Shown: positions 51,861 to 60,140 of the stretch, in pieces
Layout of the letters: every line of letters begins with the position of its first letter
Position numbering within the stretch: position 1 is the first letter of the stretch
Assembly: GCA_965246845.1 (NCBI GenBank)
Contig: CBDFFR010000005.1
Coordinates: forward strand, 1 to 64,000
Reading direction: 5' to 3'
DNA length: 64,000 bases
Origin: JBBRMW01 sp965246845
GTDB taxonomy: Bacteria > Chloroflexota > Anaerolineae > Aggregatilineales > UBA2796
Translations under genes and position numbers: made by a program
The notes under the pieces: generated by a model
Told to the model about the DNA's origin: nothing
The model's database searches: none
Seen by the model: the letters and a program-made list of their open reading frames with translations, nothing else

Positions 51861-52400
51861 ATGATGTTTCGCTTGTTTGCTGTTTTGTTTCATCTGGGTC
51901 GGCGACGTCTGGATACCTACGACGAACCGGATGTGGATGAGCGGCGCAGAGCGCGTTCGCAGCGCATGCACTGGTCAGAACTTAACTCGTCCGGTATCGA
52001 CCCGGCAAACTACTACGCGGTGGGCAGCCGCAGCGAAGCGCAGCTTACGAAATTCGTTATTCAACAATTCGCTATGCACAAAAATCTCAAGGCCGTGACG
52101 CAAGCGCTCTCGCTGCGCGGAAATATGTCGTGGTCGCAGGCGGAACAGTTTGCCAGGCAAGTCTATATCAAGCATAGACGCGCGATCCGGCGTCGGAAAG
52201 CGCCGCTCCTGCTGGTGATTTCACTTTGCACAATAATTGCCGGCGTGGGTATGGCAGGCTATGGCGTAGCGATGATGGTGCGGGGACTCATGGTTGTCGT
52301 CTTCGCACTGCCCTTCCCCTGGTCGGGAAACCTGCTTTTCTTCGGGTTGGGTATTGTAATGATCCTTGGTGGGCTGGTCGGCGTGCTGCGGCTGGTCTAA
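51861..52400 (+). CDS. Membrane protein of unknown function
   Basis: The 179-residue product from ATG 51861 (frame open to 51783, where a TTG could start it) has a cytosolic helical N-terminal part with conserved charged residues (RRRLDTYDEPDVDERRRARSQRMHWSELN). Two hydrophobic helices near the C-terminus follow (APLLLVISLCTIIAGVGMAGYGVAMMVRG and GNLLFFGLGIVMILGGLVGVLRL). A GGGGGG stretch just before ATG 51861 may serve as ribosome site for the ATG at 51864. No family is recognised. It ends 89 nt before the fused permease gene. Confidence 0.6.
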   Translation: MMFRLFAVLFHLGRRRLDTYDEPDVDERRRARSQRMHWSELNSSGIDPANYYAVGSRSEAQLTKFVIQQFAMHKNLKAVTQALSLRGNMSWSQAEQFARQVYIKHRRAIRRRKAPLLLVISLCTIIAGVGMAGYGVAMMVRGLMVVVFALPFPWSGNLLFFGLGIVMILGGLVGVLRLV

Positions 52401-52489
52401 CGCGAACAAGTCCAATCCGGTGTGTTCACTTGCGGAGTTTCCGCTTTTCAATATGCTTATTAAGGCATAATGGCGAGGAAACGAAGTTC

Positions 52490-54247
52490 TTGATTATTAC
52501 CACAGAATCGACACCTGCTCGCTCGACCGGGATACGCCTGTTCGTTGCGCTGCTTGGCCTGCTTTTCACGCTGCCCGCTTTCGCGTGGGGCATCGTCTCG
52601 CTCGTCCAGCCGACGATCCAAACCGTCCAGTTGAGCGCACAAAACTACAACCCGTTGCGCACGACCAGCCCTGCGCAGGATGTCGGCCTCGCCAACTTCA
52701 ACAGTGTGTTTGCCGATCCCACGTTCGGTAGTGCCGTGCGTTTTACGCTGCTGATTATCGCGGGTAAATTGCTCGCGGTCAGCATCATTCCGCCGCTCAT
52801 CGGCTGGGCGCTGGCGCGCTTCGGACGGGGAATGCACATCGCGATCCGGCTGATTTTCTGCCTGCCGCTCGCGCTCTTCGCACCACTAATCACTTTCATC
52901 GCCTGGAGTCTGGTTTTCAACCCATCGCTTCCTGTGCGGAATGGGATCACGGAATCTTCACCGTTCGTTTCGCCTACAAGCGCACCGACTGCACTGCTCC
53001 TGATCGATATGCTGATGGCGTTCGGGATCGCGCTCGCAATCGGTGTCATCGCCTATGTAACTGCCTTCCGTCCGGTACGTGAGGGCGAAGCGCGGCATGG
53101 TGGCTGGAAAGGCTTCGTCGTCCTGTGGCTGGTCGGCGTGGCACTCGCGATTGGGACAACATTGCAAAGTCTCGATCCGTCATTCGTCCTGACAGCGGGC
53201 GGTCCGGCAAATTCAACGATGACGCTTGCGCTGCAATATTACCGAACGCTGTTCCAGACTTTGCGTTTCGGTCCGGCATCTGTCTACAGTGTGCTTTCGC
53301 TGATTGTGTTGGGCGTCCTCGGCCTGATAGTCGGCCTCACAGTATTGTTTGCCAATACCGCGCTGCTCGATCTCAAATCACAGAAGCCGCCGCACACTGG
53401 GCGCGTGCTGCCGTTCATTGTGCTGCTGCTCGCCTTCCCGCTGATGATTGCTGTCCTTTTCGCGATCTTTGCTCCGCTGCAATTCGCGTCGATCAACGGA
53501 AGTAGCAGCCCGCAGGTACTCTTGGGGGAGCGCCCACTCGACGCGCCGCTGATCGGGATCGCGGGTCCAATGCTGACGGGCGTGCTGCTGCAACTGCCCA
53601 TCATCTACCTTGCCGCGCTCGGCATCGGGGCGCTGCGCCCGCTTGGACGCGCAAGTGAAGTATTGTTGCTGCTATTCAGCCCGTTCCTTTTCGTGACGAT
53701 TTTTCCGCTCTCTGCGAGCTGGTATATCACTGCGCAGCAACTCGGCCTTCTGAATACGCCGACCGTGCTGGCGCTTGCGAGCGGCATTCTGAACGTTGGG
53801 ATGCTATTCATCCTGACGCTGTTCTTCAAAGGGCAAACGCTGCGCCAACCTTCCGGCTCCGGCTTTGGCGGATTTATACGGTGGGTAATTCTGCCGTCAC
53901 TGCCGCTGGTGCTGCTGCTCGCGTGTATCGGGATCGGTGTTGGTTTGCAGGATGCGTACTGGCCGCTGATTGTGAATAGTCAACGTGATGCTTTCACATG
54001 GACGAACGTGCTGCGCTCCTCGCTCGGTCAATTCCGCTCGGAGGTTGGTCCGCTCGGTGCGCTTCTGACACAATACGCGATCCGTTTCTTCCTGCTTTAT
54101 CTGATCCCGCTCGTGCTGTTCATCCTGTTCTATCTGGATCGGCTGGTGTTGGGGTCACGCCGCGATCTGCGCGAAGCGCTGACGACGGTTATTCAGGAGC
54201 CGGAAACCTACGTCCCGCCTTCGAATTTACGCTTTACGGAACGCTGA
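52490..54247 (+). CDS. Fused MalF-MalG-like membrane protein without EAA motifs
   Basis: I start at TTG 52490 (GAGGAA 11 nt upstream), giving 585 residues with about 12-14 hydrophobic helices. Half 1 shows MalF-type family sequence around TM3-6, including SFVLTAGGPANSTMTLALQYYRTLFQTLRFG. Half 2 shows MalG-like sequence ending near QDAYWPLIVNSQRD. The loops that should carry EAAxxDG read AFRPVREGEARHGGWKGFVV (half 1) and FKGQTLRQPSGSGFGGFIRWVILP (half 2), so neither EAA motif is present. No ATPase or binding protein is adjacent. It is therefore likely to lack normal ABC coupling and may have another role. Confidence 0.72.
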   Translation: MIITTESTPARSTGIRLFVALLGLLFTLPAFAWGIVSLVQPTIQTVQLSAQNYNPLRTTSPAQDVGLANFNSVFADPTFGSAVRFTLLIIAGKLLAVSIIPPLIGWALARFGRGMHIAIRLIFCLPLALFAPLITFIAWSLVFNPSLPVRNGITESSPFVSPTSAPTALLLIDMLMAFGIALAIGVIAYVTAFRPVREGEARHGGWKGFVVLWLVGVALAIGTTLQSLDPSFVLTAGGPANSTMTLALQYYRTLFQTLRFGPASVYSVLSLIVLGVLGLIVGLTVLFANTALLDLKSQKPPHTGRVLPFIVLLLAFPLMIAVLFAIFAPLQFASINGSSSPQVLLGERPLDAPLIGIAGPMLTGVLLQLPIIYLAALGIGALRPLGRASEVLLLLFSPFLFVTIFPLSASWYITAQQLGLLNTPTVLALASGILNVGMLFILTLFFKGQTLRQPSGSGFGGFIRWVILPSLPLVLLLACIGIGVGLQDAYWPLIVNSQRDAFTWTNVLRSSLGQFRSEVGPLGALLTQYAIRFFLLYLIPLVLFILFYLDRLVLGSRRDLREALTTVIQEPETYVPPSNLRFTER

Positions 54248-54261
54248 TCGACCTGCTTTTC

Positions 54262-54329
54262 GGGCGGACCGATGTGTCCGCCCCTACAAATACACGCGAT
54301 CTGGTATACGGGTCGCGGCTTGCCCGACC
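54262..54329. repeat. Two dispersed GC-rich repeats between genes
   Basis: GGGCGGACCGATGTGTCCGC (54262-54287, ending CCCCTAC) is one more copy of the 9319-type palindrome. ACGGGTCGCGGCTTGCCCGA at about 54308-54328 is the second type, as at 11412. They lie in the spacer before alaS. Confidence 0.65.
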
Positions 54330-54408
54330 ATCTTCCAACCCTACAAACTGCGCCCTGCGTAAGGTATCATTCACCCCCAGATAAACCACGCAGAAGGGAT
54401 ACCCCACC

Positions 54409-57093
54409 ATGAAGCGGATGACCAGCGCCGAAATACGCTCATCCTTCCTCGATTATTTTCAGGAAATGCACCATCAGGTCGTGCCGTCCTCGTCGCTCGT
54501 GCCGAGTAACGATCCGACGCTGCTGTTCACCAACGCAGGCATGGTGCAATTCAAGGATGTGTTTTTGGGGCTGGATAAGCGTCCGTATACGCGCGCGACG
54601 ACCTCTCAGAAATGCCTTCGGGTGAGTGGCAAGCATAACGACCTTGAAAATGTCGGACCTTCGCCACGCCATCACACATTTTTCGAGATGCTTGGCAATT
54701 TCAGCTTCGGCGATTATTTCAAGCACGATGCGTGCCGCTTCGCCTATGAAGTCCTCACGCGCGTGTATGAAATTCCACTGGAGCGGCTGTGGTTCACCGT
54801 TCACGAGCAGGACGAGCAGGCGTTTAAAATCTGGAACGAGGAGATCGGCATCCCGGCGGAACGCATTTACCGCCTCGGCGACAAGACGAATTTCTGGCAA
54901 ATGGCCGATGTCGGACCGTGCGGCTTCACCTCGGAAATTCACTTCGATTGGGAGCCGGGGCGCGGCGCGGAAGGCGTCGCGGAAGAACTGGAAGAGAGTA
55001 CAGGGCGCATCCTTGAAGTCTGGAACCTCGTCTTTATGCAGTTCAACCAGTCTGCGGATGGTGTGCGTATACCGCTCCCGAAGCCGGGCGTCGATACCGG
55101 GATGGGGCTGGAGCGCATCGTTAGCGTGTTGCAGGGCGTCCGCGTGAATTATGAAAACGACCTGTTCACGCCGATCATGGACCGCATTCAGCACCTTGCC
55201 GGGACGACGCTCGAACAGCGCAAAAGCGATGAAATCCCTTACAAGGTGATCGCGGATCACATCCGCGCAGCGTCGTTCCTGATCGCGGATGGCGTTACGC
55301 CCGGACCGAAGGAGCGCGGTTATATTTGCCGGATGATCATCCGGCGCGCGGCGCGTTTCGGCAAGCGGATTGGGTTTGATAAGCCGTTCCTTGCGGATGT
55401 GGCCGACACCGTGATCGAGGTGATGGGCAGCCATTACGCCGACCTCAAGGAGCGGCGCGAGGTCATCCGCAAGCAGATCACGCAGGAAGAAATCCGCTTC
55501 GGGCGCACACTTGAGCGCGGTCTCGCAGAACTAAACGGAATGCTCGATACGCTCCCGGCGGGCGGAATGCTCGATGGCGAGCGCGCGTTCTTCCTGAAAG
55601 GCACGCTCGGCCTGCCGCTCGAAGTCACGCGCGATATTGCGCTTGAGCGCGGTTACAGCGTCGATGATGCCGGGTTTGACGCCGCGCAGACGCAGCACGA
55701 ACTGGCGAGCGGCGGCGGCAAGCCAATGGGCTTGATCGATATGGCAGAGGTTTATAATCAGGCGCTCGCGAGCCTCAAGGAGAGTGGGGCGCTCCCGCCA
55801 TCTGGCGTCAATTACAACCCGTATGGCGAATTGAGCGTCCCGGCCAGACTCCTCGCAATCCTCAAGGATGGTCAGCCTGTGCAGCACGCATCGGTTGGCG
55901 ACCGCGTAGAGATCGTGCTGGATCGCACGCCGTTCTACGTCGAATCGGGCGGACAGGTCAGCGATACGGGCGTGATCGATGCGCCGGAATGGGCAATCGA
56001 CATCGAGGATACGCGCCGCCCGGTGGGTGGTCTCGTAATCCATATCGGGGAAGTCGTCGAAGGCACGCCGACCGTTGGCGCAGAGGGACGCGCCGCCGTC
56101 GATGCAGGCCGCCGCGCGGACATCATGCGCAACCACACCGCGACCCATTTGCTCCATGCACAGCTACGGGCGCTGCTCGGTACGCATGTCGCGCAGCGCG
56201 GATCGCTCGTCGCGCCGGACCGCCTGCGCTTCGATTTCAGCCACGATGAACCCGTCACGGCGGATCAGCTCGCGCAGCTTGCAACCAACATTAATGCCGC
56301 GATCCTCGATGATATGCCCGTGCTGACCGTCGAAAAAGACCTCGCGACCGCGCGCGCGGAAGGCGCAATGGCGCTCTTCGGTGAAAAATATGGCGAGCGC
56401 GTGCGTACCGTCAATGTTCAGCAGGACGACGGCAAAAGCTATAGCTACGAACTCTGCGGTGGCACGCATGTCCGCAACACCGCGCAGATTGGCAGCTTCG
56501 TCTTTACGGGCGAAACCAGCGTCGCGCAGGGCGTGCGGCGCATCGAGGCTTTCACCGGAAGCGGCGCGGCGGCCTATAACGCGGCGCAGGGGCAGACCTT
56601 GCAGCTTGCCGCCAACGACCTGACGACAACTCCTGATCAGGTCCCGGCGCGGCTGCACGCGCTGCGCGATGAATTAGCCGTCAGCCGTCGCGAGATCGAA
56701 CGCCTGCGCCGTCAGCTTGCGCGGGCGCAGTTCGAGTCGCTCTATGCCAAAGCCGAACAGGTGGACGGCGCGGCGGTCCTGATCGCGAATGTGGAGAATA
56801 CGCCGGGCGAGACGTTGCGCGAGATGGCGGACTGGTTCCGCGACCGGGCGAAGCGCGGCGTCGTGGTCTTCGGTACGGTGAGCGAGGGAAAGCCGCTGCT
56901 GATCGCAAACGTGACCGACGACCTGACGAAGCGCGTCCACGCGGGCAACCTGATCAAGAGCATCGCGCCGATTGTCGGCGGTGGTGGCGGTGGACGTCCG
57001 AATATGGCGCAAGCGGGCGGCAAGGACCCCGCGAACCTCACTGCCGCGCTGGATGAGGCGCGGTCGCTGGTCCGCAAAGCGCTCGCGAGCTAG
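54409..57093 (+). CDS. alaS: Alanyl-tRNA synthetase
   Basis: This 894-residue class II synthetase charges tRNA-Ala. The N-terminal catalytic domain shows MTSAEIRSSFLDYFQEMHHQ, LFTNAGMVQFKDVFLG and the SPRHHTFFEMLGNFSFGDYFK motif. The editing domain has the zinc motifs NHTATHLLH (HxxxH) and CGGTHV. A C-terminal C-Ala domain follows with a Gly-rich GGGGGGRPNMAQAGG. Length and motif order are normal. AAGGGA lies upstream of ATG 54409. It is followed after 7 nt by the baseplate-J-like gene. Confidence 0.97.
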   Translation: MKRMTSAEIRSSFLDYFQEMHHQVVPSSSLVPSNDPTLLFTNAGMVQFKDVFLGLDKRPYTRATTSQKCLRVSGKHNDLENVGPSPRHHTFFEMLGNFSFGDYFKHDACRFAYEVLTRVYEIPLERLWFTVHEQDEQAFKIWNEEIGIPAERIYRLGDKTNFWQMADVGPCGFTSEIHFDWEPGRGAEGVAEELEESTGRILEVWNLVFMQFNQSADGVRIPLPKPGVDTGMGLERIVSVLQGVRVNYENDLFTPIMDRIQHLAGTTLEQRKSDEIPYKVIADHIRAASFLIADGVTPGPKERGYICRMIIRRAARFGKRIGFDKPFLADVADTVIEVMGSHYADLKERREVIRKQITQEEIRFGRTLERGLAELNGMLDTLPAGGMLDGERAFFLKGTLGLPLEVTRDIALERGYSVDDAGFDAAQTQHELASGGGKPMGLIDMAEVYNQALASLKESGALPPSGVNYNPYGELSVPARLLAILKDGQPVQHASVGDRVEIVLDRTPFYVESGGQVSDTGVIDAPEWAIDIEDTRRPVGGLVIHIGEVVEGTPTVGAEGRAAVDAGRRADIMRNHTATHLLHAQLRALLGTHVAQRGSLVAPDRLRFDFSHDEPVTADQLAQLATNINAAILDDMPVLTVEKDLATARAEGAMALFGEKYGERVRTVNVQQDDGKSYSYELCGGTHVRNTAQIGSFVFTGETSVAQGVRRIEAFTGSGAAAYNAAQGQTLQLAANDLTTTPDQVPARLHALRDELAVSRREIERLRRQLARAQFESLYAKAEQVDGAAVLIANVENTPGETLREMADWFRDRAKRGVVVFGTVSEGKPLLIANVTDDLTKRVHAGNLIKSIAPIVGGGGGGRPNMAQAGGKDPANLTAALDEARSLVRKALAS

Positions 57094-57100
57094 GAGCCGC

Positions 57101-58621
57101 GTGAAGCTGCAAATCGTCCAGCTTGAGCCGTTCGATGATCCCGTCTCTATACGGGAGCGGCTCGCGTTCCTGAGCGCCGAGCGCGTGTTGCTGCTCTGGC
57201 CGGAACGCGGCGCGATTCTGCGGCGCAAGCTGGACCTTGTGCTTGTGCTGCGCGCGGCGGCGCGTGCGAATGCGCGTCTGGCGCTCGTGACGCCCGACCC
57301 ACTGGTGCAGGACAACGCCGCCGCGCTGAATATCTCCGTATTTACAACCGTTGAAGCAGCGCAAACCGGACGTTGGAAGAAGCCGCGCGCGAAGCTGTTC
57401 AGCGCGGAAGCACCCGCCGTACGCGACCGCCGCGAACTGGCCGAACGCGGAAGTCGCCTGCGCCGTAACGCACTCAGCGCCGAACACCAGCGACAGCAGC
57501 GCGTCATTCGGAGCGCGGTGGTGCTTGCGCTCGTCGTTACCCTCGTCGCGTTCAGCGTGATTGTGCTGCCCGGCGCACGGGTGACGGTTTTCCTCGCGCG
57601 CGATCAGCTCACGACGACGGTGCGCCTCGTCGCGGACCCGACCATCGCGATTGAAAATGTCGCAACCGGACATATCCCGGCGCGGCTGGTCGGGAATCTG
57701 ATTGTGGAGCGGCAAGCCTCGATTCGCACGTCGGGCAGTGCCGATGTCCCGGCTACGCTTGCCAGTGGTACAGTGATCCTCACTAACCAGACCGCCGATG
57801 CGGTGAGCATCCCGCGCGGAACCATCGTGACGACCTTTGCAGCGCGTCCGGCACGCTTCCAGACCATGCAGGACGTGCTAATCAACGCGCGCGGCACAGC
57901 GGAAGTCACGATCACGGCGGCGGCGGATACGGCGGGTCCGGTCGGTAACATCGAGGCGAACCTGATTTCGCGCATTGAGGGCGACCTGAACGGCAAGTTG
58001 GCGGTTCGCAACCCCGCCGCTACACAGGGCGGGACGGTACGGCAGCAGGGGATTGTCACCAAAGCTGATCAGGACAAGCTGCTCGCCCTGCTGCGCGACC
58101 AGATACGCACCTCGGCGGTTGCCGATATTGAGCTATCGCCGACGCAGTTCATCGCGCCCGGTTCAATCCAGGTGATTGAAGAGCGCCCGGAGTGGACCAC
58201 CTTCAGCAACTTCGCGGGCGACCAGGCCGATTCGCTCTCGCTTACGCTCAAGGTGCGCGTACAGGCGCTCGTGATCGATGAAGTCCCCGCGCGCAAGGTC
58301 GCCTATGCCAGCCTTGCCAAACTGCTCGCGGACCGCCGCATCGTCGTCGAGAGTGTGCGCTACCAGCGCGGATTAGTCGAGCCGGTGGATACGAAGGGTA
58401 TGGCGGCACTACTCATCACGGTCTCCGGTGATGCGGTGAACGACGCCGATGCAGAAGCCCTACGTGACCGACTGGCGGGCATGAGTGTCCCGGATGCGAA
58501 CGTCTATCTCGACCGCGCCGCGTTGCTCGATCCACGCCGCCCGCCACAGTTCGAGGTCTGGCCGGGAGTATTCGGACGGCTGCCGCTGCTCCCGGTACGG
58601 ATTGAATTGCAGGTCAAGTAA
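57101..58621 (+). CDS. Baseplate J/gp47-like single-pass membrane protein
   Basis: The 506-residue product starts at GTG 57101, with TAGGAG about 4 nt upstream. It has a cytosolic helical N-terminal part (to about 145), one membrane helix (AVVLALVVTLVAFSVIVLPGA, about 150-170) and an external domain. The external part contains ASGTVILTNQTADAVSIPRGTIVTTFAARPARFQTMQDVLI and VTITAAADTAGPVGNIEANLI, the pattern of the Baseplate_J/gp47 domain. In phage this domain forms baseplates, but single-pass versions are found in Chloroflexota and Firmicutes chromosomes. The role is unknown. Its tight spacing to alaS suggests co-transcription. No other phage genes are near. Confidence 0.68.
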   Translation: MKLQIVQLEPFDDPVSIRERLAFLSAERVLLLWPERGAILRRKLDLVLVLRAAARANARLALVTPDPLVQDNAAALNISVFTTVEAAQTGRWKKPRAKLFSAEAPAVRDRRELAERGSRLRRNALSAEHQRQQRVIRSAVVLALVVTLVAFSVIVLPGARVTVFLARDQLTTTVRLVADPTIAIENVATGHIPARLVGNLIVERQASIRTSGSADVPATLASGTVILTNQTADAVSIPRGTIVTTFAARPARFQTMQDVLINARGTAEVTITAAADTAGPVGNIEANLISRIEGDLNGKLAVRNPAATQGGTVRQQGIVTKADQDKLLALLRDQIRTSAVADIELSPTQFIAPGSIQVIEERPEWTTFSNFAGDQADSLSLTLKVRVQALVIDEVPARKVAYASLAKLLADRRIVVESVRYQRGLVEPVDTKGMAALLITVSGDAVNDADAEALRDRLAGMSVPDANVYLDRAALLDPRRPPQFEVWPGVFGRLPLLPVRIELQVK

Positions 58622-58631
58622 TCTGAACGCA

Positions 58632-59504
58632 CTAAGTTTCGTCAATGAAGCGTAGCACACGTTCATTCACATCATTCGGCATTTCGGTCGTCATACCATG
58701 TCCGACACCCGGAACGATTTCGGCACGCCGCAGATTCGGCAGAAGGCGCTTCGCGCGTTCGATCACCTTTTGCGCGTTGTAGGTCACTTCATACTGACCC
58801 ATGAGCAGCTGAGTGGGCGCTGTAAGGTTTTTGACTTCATTATCCGATACAACCGGGATGCTGCGTTCTGATTTAAACTGGAATATGTGCATGAATGTGG
58901 CGACATCCGTTTCGCTGAACGTGTAATCGGGTGGCGACATCATTTTCAGGAAGCGGCGCGAGGCAGTCTCCGGCTTGCTGAACAGGATCGTCGGCAACAT
59001 CCTGATAATAAGTTTCGGCGTGACGGGGAGAAACCCGGCTGAACTGATCAACGTCGCGGTTTGGATGCGCTCTGATGCGACATTCGCCAGCTTGATGACC
59101 TGCCAGCCGCCGCCCGAAATACCGACCATGTGCGCCCGCTCGATCTTCAAAACGTCCAGAACATCCTCTGCCCACTCTCCATAGGACAAAGATTTGCGAC
59201 CGAGGCGGCGCGGATCGCTCTTGCCACTATGCCCCGGCGCATCTGGCGCAATGACCCGGAAACGCGAAGCGAAAGCGTCGATTTGAAGCACCCACGACGT
59301 TAGATTTGCGTTCATCCCATGCCAAAGAACAAGTGATGGAAGTGCGGGATCGCCCGCCGTCAGAACATGCGTCATGCCATGCCGCGTCTGAACATATTGC
59401 GTCTCGTACAGGGTTGTGAGGCGGGCAAGCTGGCTATCGTAGAAGGCCATTGCACTCTCGTAAGCGGCGCGGGTTTTGTAGAGCGTTGACGTATCAATAA
59501 CCAT
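58632..59504 (-). CDS. Alpha/beta-fold hydrolase
   Basis: This 290-residue protein has the alpha/beta-hydrolase order: oxyanion-hole VLWHGMNANLTSW, IAPDAPGHSGKSD, nucleophile elbow MVGISGGGW with Ser130, and GVGHGMTTE with the catalytic His near residue 265. The catalytic Asp is probably in LLMGQYEVTYN or just before it (QLLMGQYE has Glu). Substrate class cannot be told; ester, lactone or epoxide hydrolysis are all possible. There is no signal peptide, so it is cytosolic. It is convergent with the baseplate-like gene (10 nt) and divergent from ruvX. Confidence 0.85.
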   Translation of the reverse strand: MVIDTSTLYKTRAAYESAMAFYDSQLARLTTLYETQYVQTRHGMTHVLTAGDPALPSLVLWHGMNANLTSWVLQIDAFASRFRVIAPDAPGHSGKSDPRRLGRKSLSYGEWAEDVLDVLKIERAHMVGISGGGWQVIKLANVASERIQTATLISSAGFLPVTPKLIIRMLPTILFSKPETASRRFLKMMSPPDYTFSETDVATFMHIFQFKSERSIPVVSDNEVKNLTAPTQLLMGQYEVTYNAQKVIERAKRLLPNLRRAEIVPGVGHGMTTEMPNDVNERVLRFIDET

Positions 59505-59595
59505 GAAAATTCCTTGTCAGCCTCAGTCGTAGAAGTAGTATACTAAAAACTGTATTTTGACCTTGCACTGCTCCGTTGCGTTCAGGTATAACGGA

Positions 59596-60057
59596 ATGAC
59601 TCCATTCACAGGCAAATTGCTCGGCATCGATCATGGCTCAAAGGTGATCGGCGTCGCGTCCAGCGACACGCGCCGGATGCTCGCATTTCCGTTGACGCGC
59701 ATCCTCCGCACCACCCGCGAAAAAGACTTCGCCGCGCTCAAGCGCATCATTCAGGAGCAGGGCGCGGTCGGAATCGTCATCGGCGATCCACAAACAGACG
59801 CGGCGTTCAGCGGCCAAAGTCAGGCAATCACATCGCGGAATTGGGCAGCGCGGCTGGTCGGGCAAATCGCGATTCCGGTCTATCTATGGGAAGAGACGCT
59901 CACCACGAGCGAGGCGCACGATCTGGTCCGCGAGCATGGCTTGACCAATCGTGCGCGCGTGGATGACATCGCCGCGGCGCTGATCCTGCAATCGTTCCTC
60001 GACGCGCACCGTAATGGAGAGCCTTACCCGGAACCCGTCCCACGCGCTCGCCACTGA
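59596..60057 (+). CDS. ruvX: Holliday-junction resolvase-like / pre-16S rRNA nuclease (YqgF family)
   Basis: The 153-residue product from ATG 59596 has the RNase-H-like YqgF fold: Asp12 in LGIDHGSKVIGVA, AVGIVIGDP, the LWEETLTTSEA block (usually DERLTT, so the Asp-Glu pair is shifted) and RVDDIAAALILQSFL. YqgF proteins trim the 5' end of 16S rRNA or act on DNA junctions. It lies downstream of alaS, an arrangement seen in many bacteria, with two extra genes in between here. The start has only a weak ribosome site. Confidence 0.88.
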   Translation: MTPFTGKLLGIDHGSKVIGVASSDTRRMLAFPLTRILRTTREKDFAALKRIIQEQGAVGIVIGDPQTDAAFSGQSQAITSRNWAARLVGQIAIPVYLWEETLTTSEAHDLVREHGLTNRARVDDIAAALILQSFLDAHRNGEPYPEPVPRARH

Positions 60058-60067
60058 TTTCGCATGG

Positions 60068-60094
60068 TGTAGGGGCTGCGGCTTGCCTAGCCCG
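60068..60094. repeat. Dispersed GC-rich repeat of the second type
   Basis: GTAGGGGCTGCGGCTTGCCT followed by AGCCCGC resembles the repeats at 11412 and 54304. It lies between ruvX and the thioredoxin gene. Confidence 0.5.
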
Positions 60095-60140
60095 CTCCAA
60101 TATGCGTTAAAATCATCGCACGTTGACGGGATGAATTGCG

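Noticed and set aside
57101..58621. Remnant prophage around the baseplate-J-like gene
   Set aside because: No capsid, tail, integrase or lysis genes are near; the neighbours are alaS, an esterase-like gene and ruvX.
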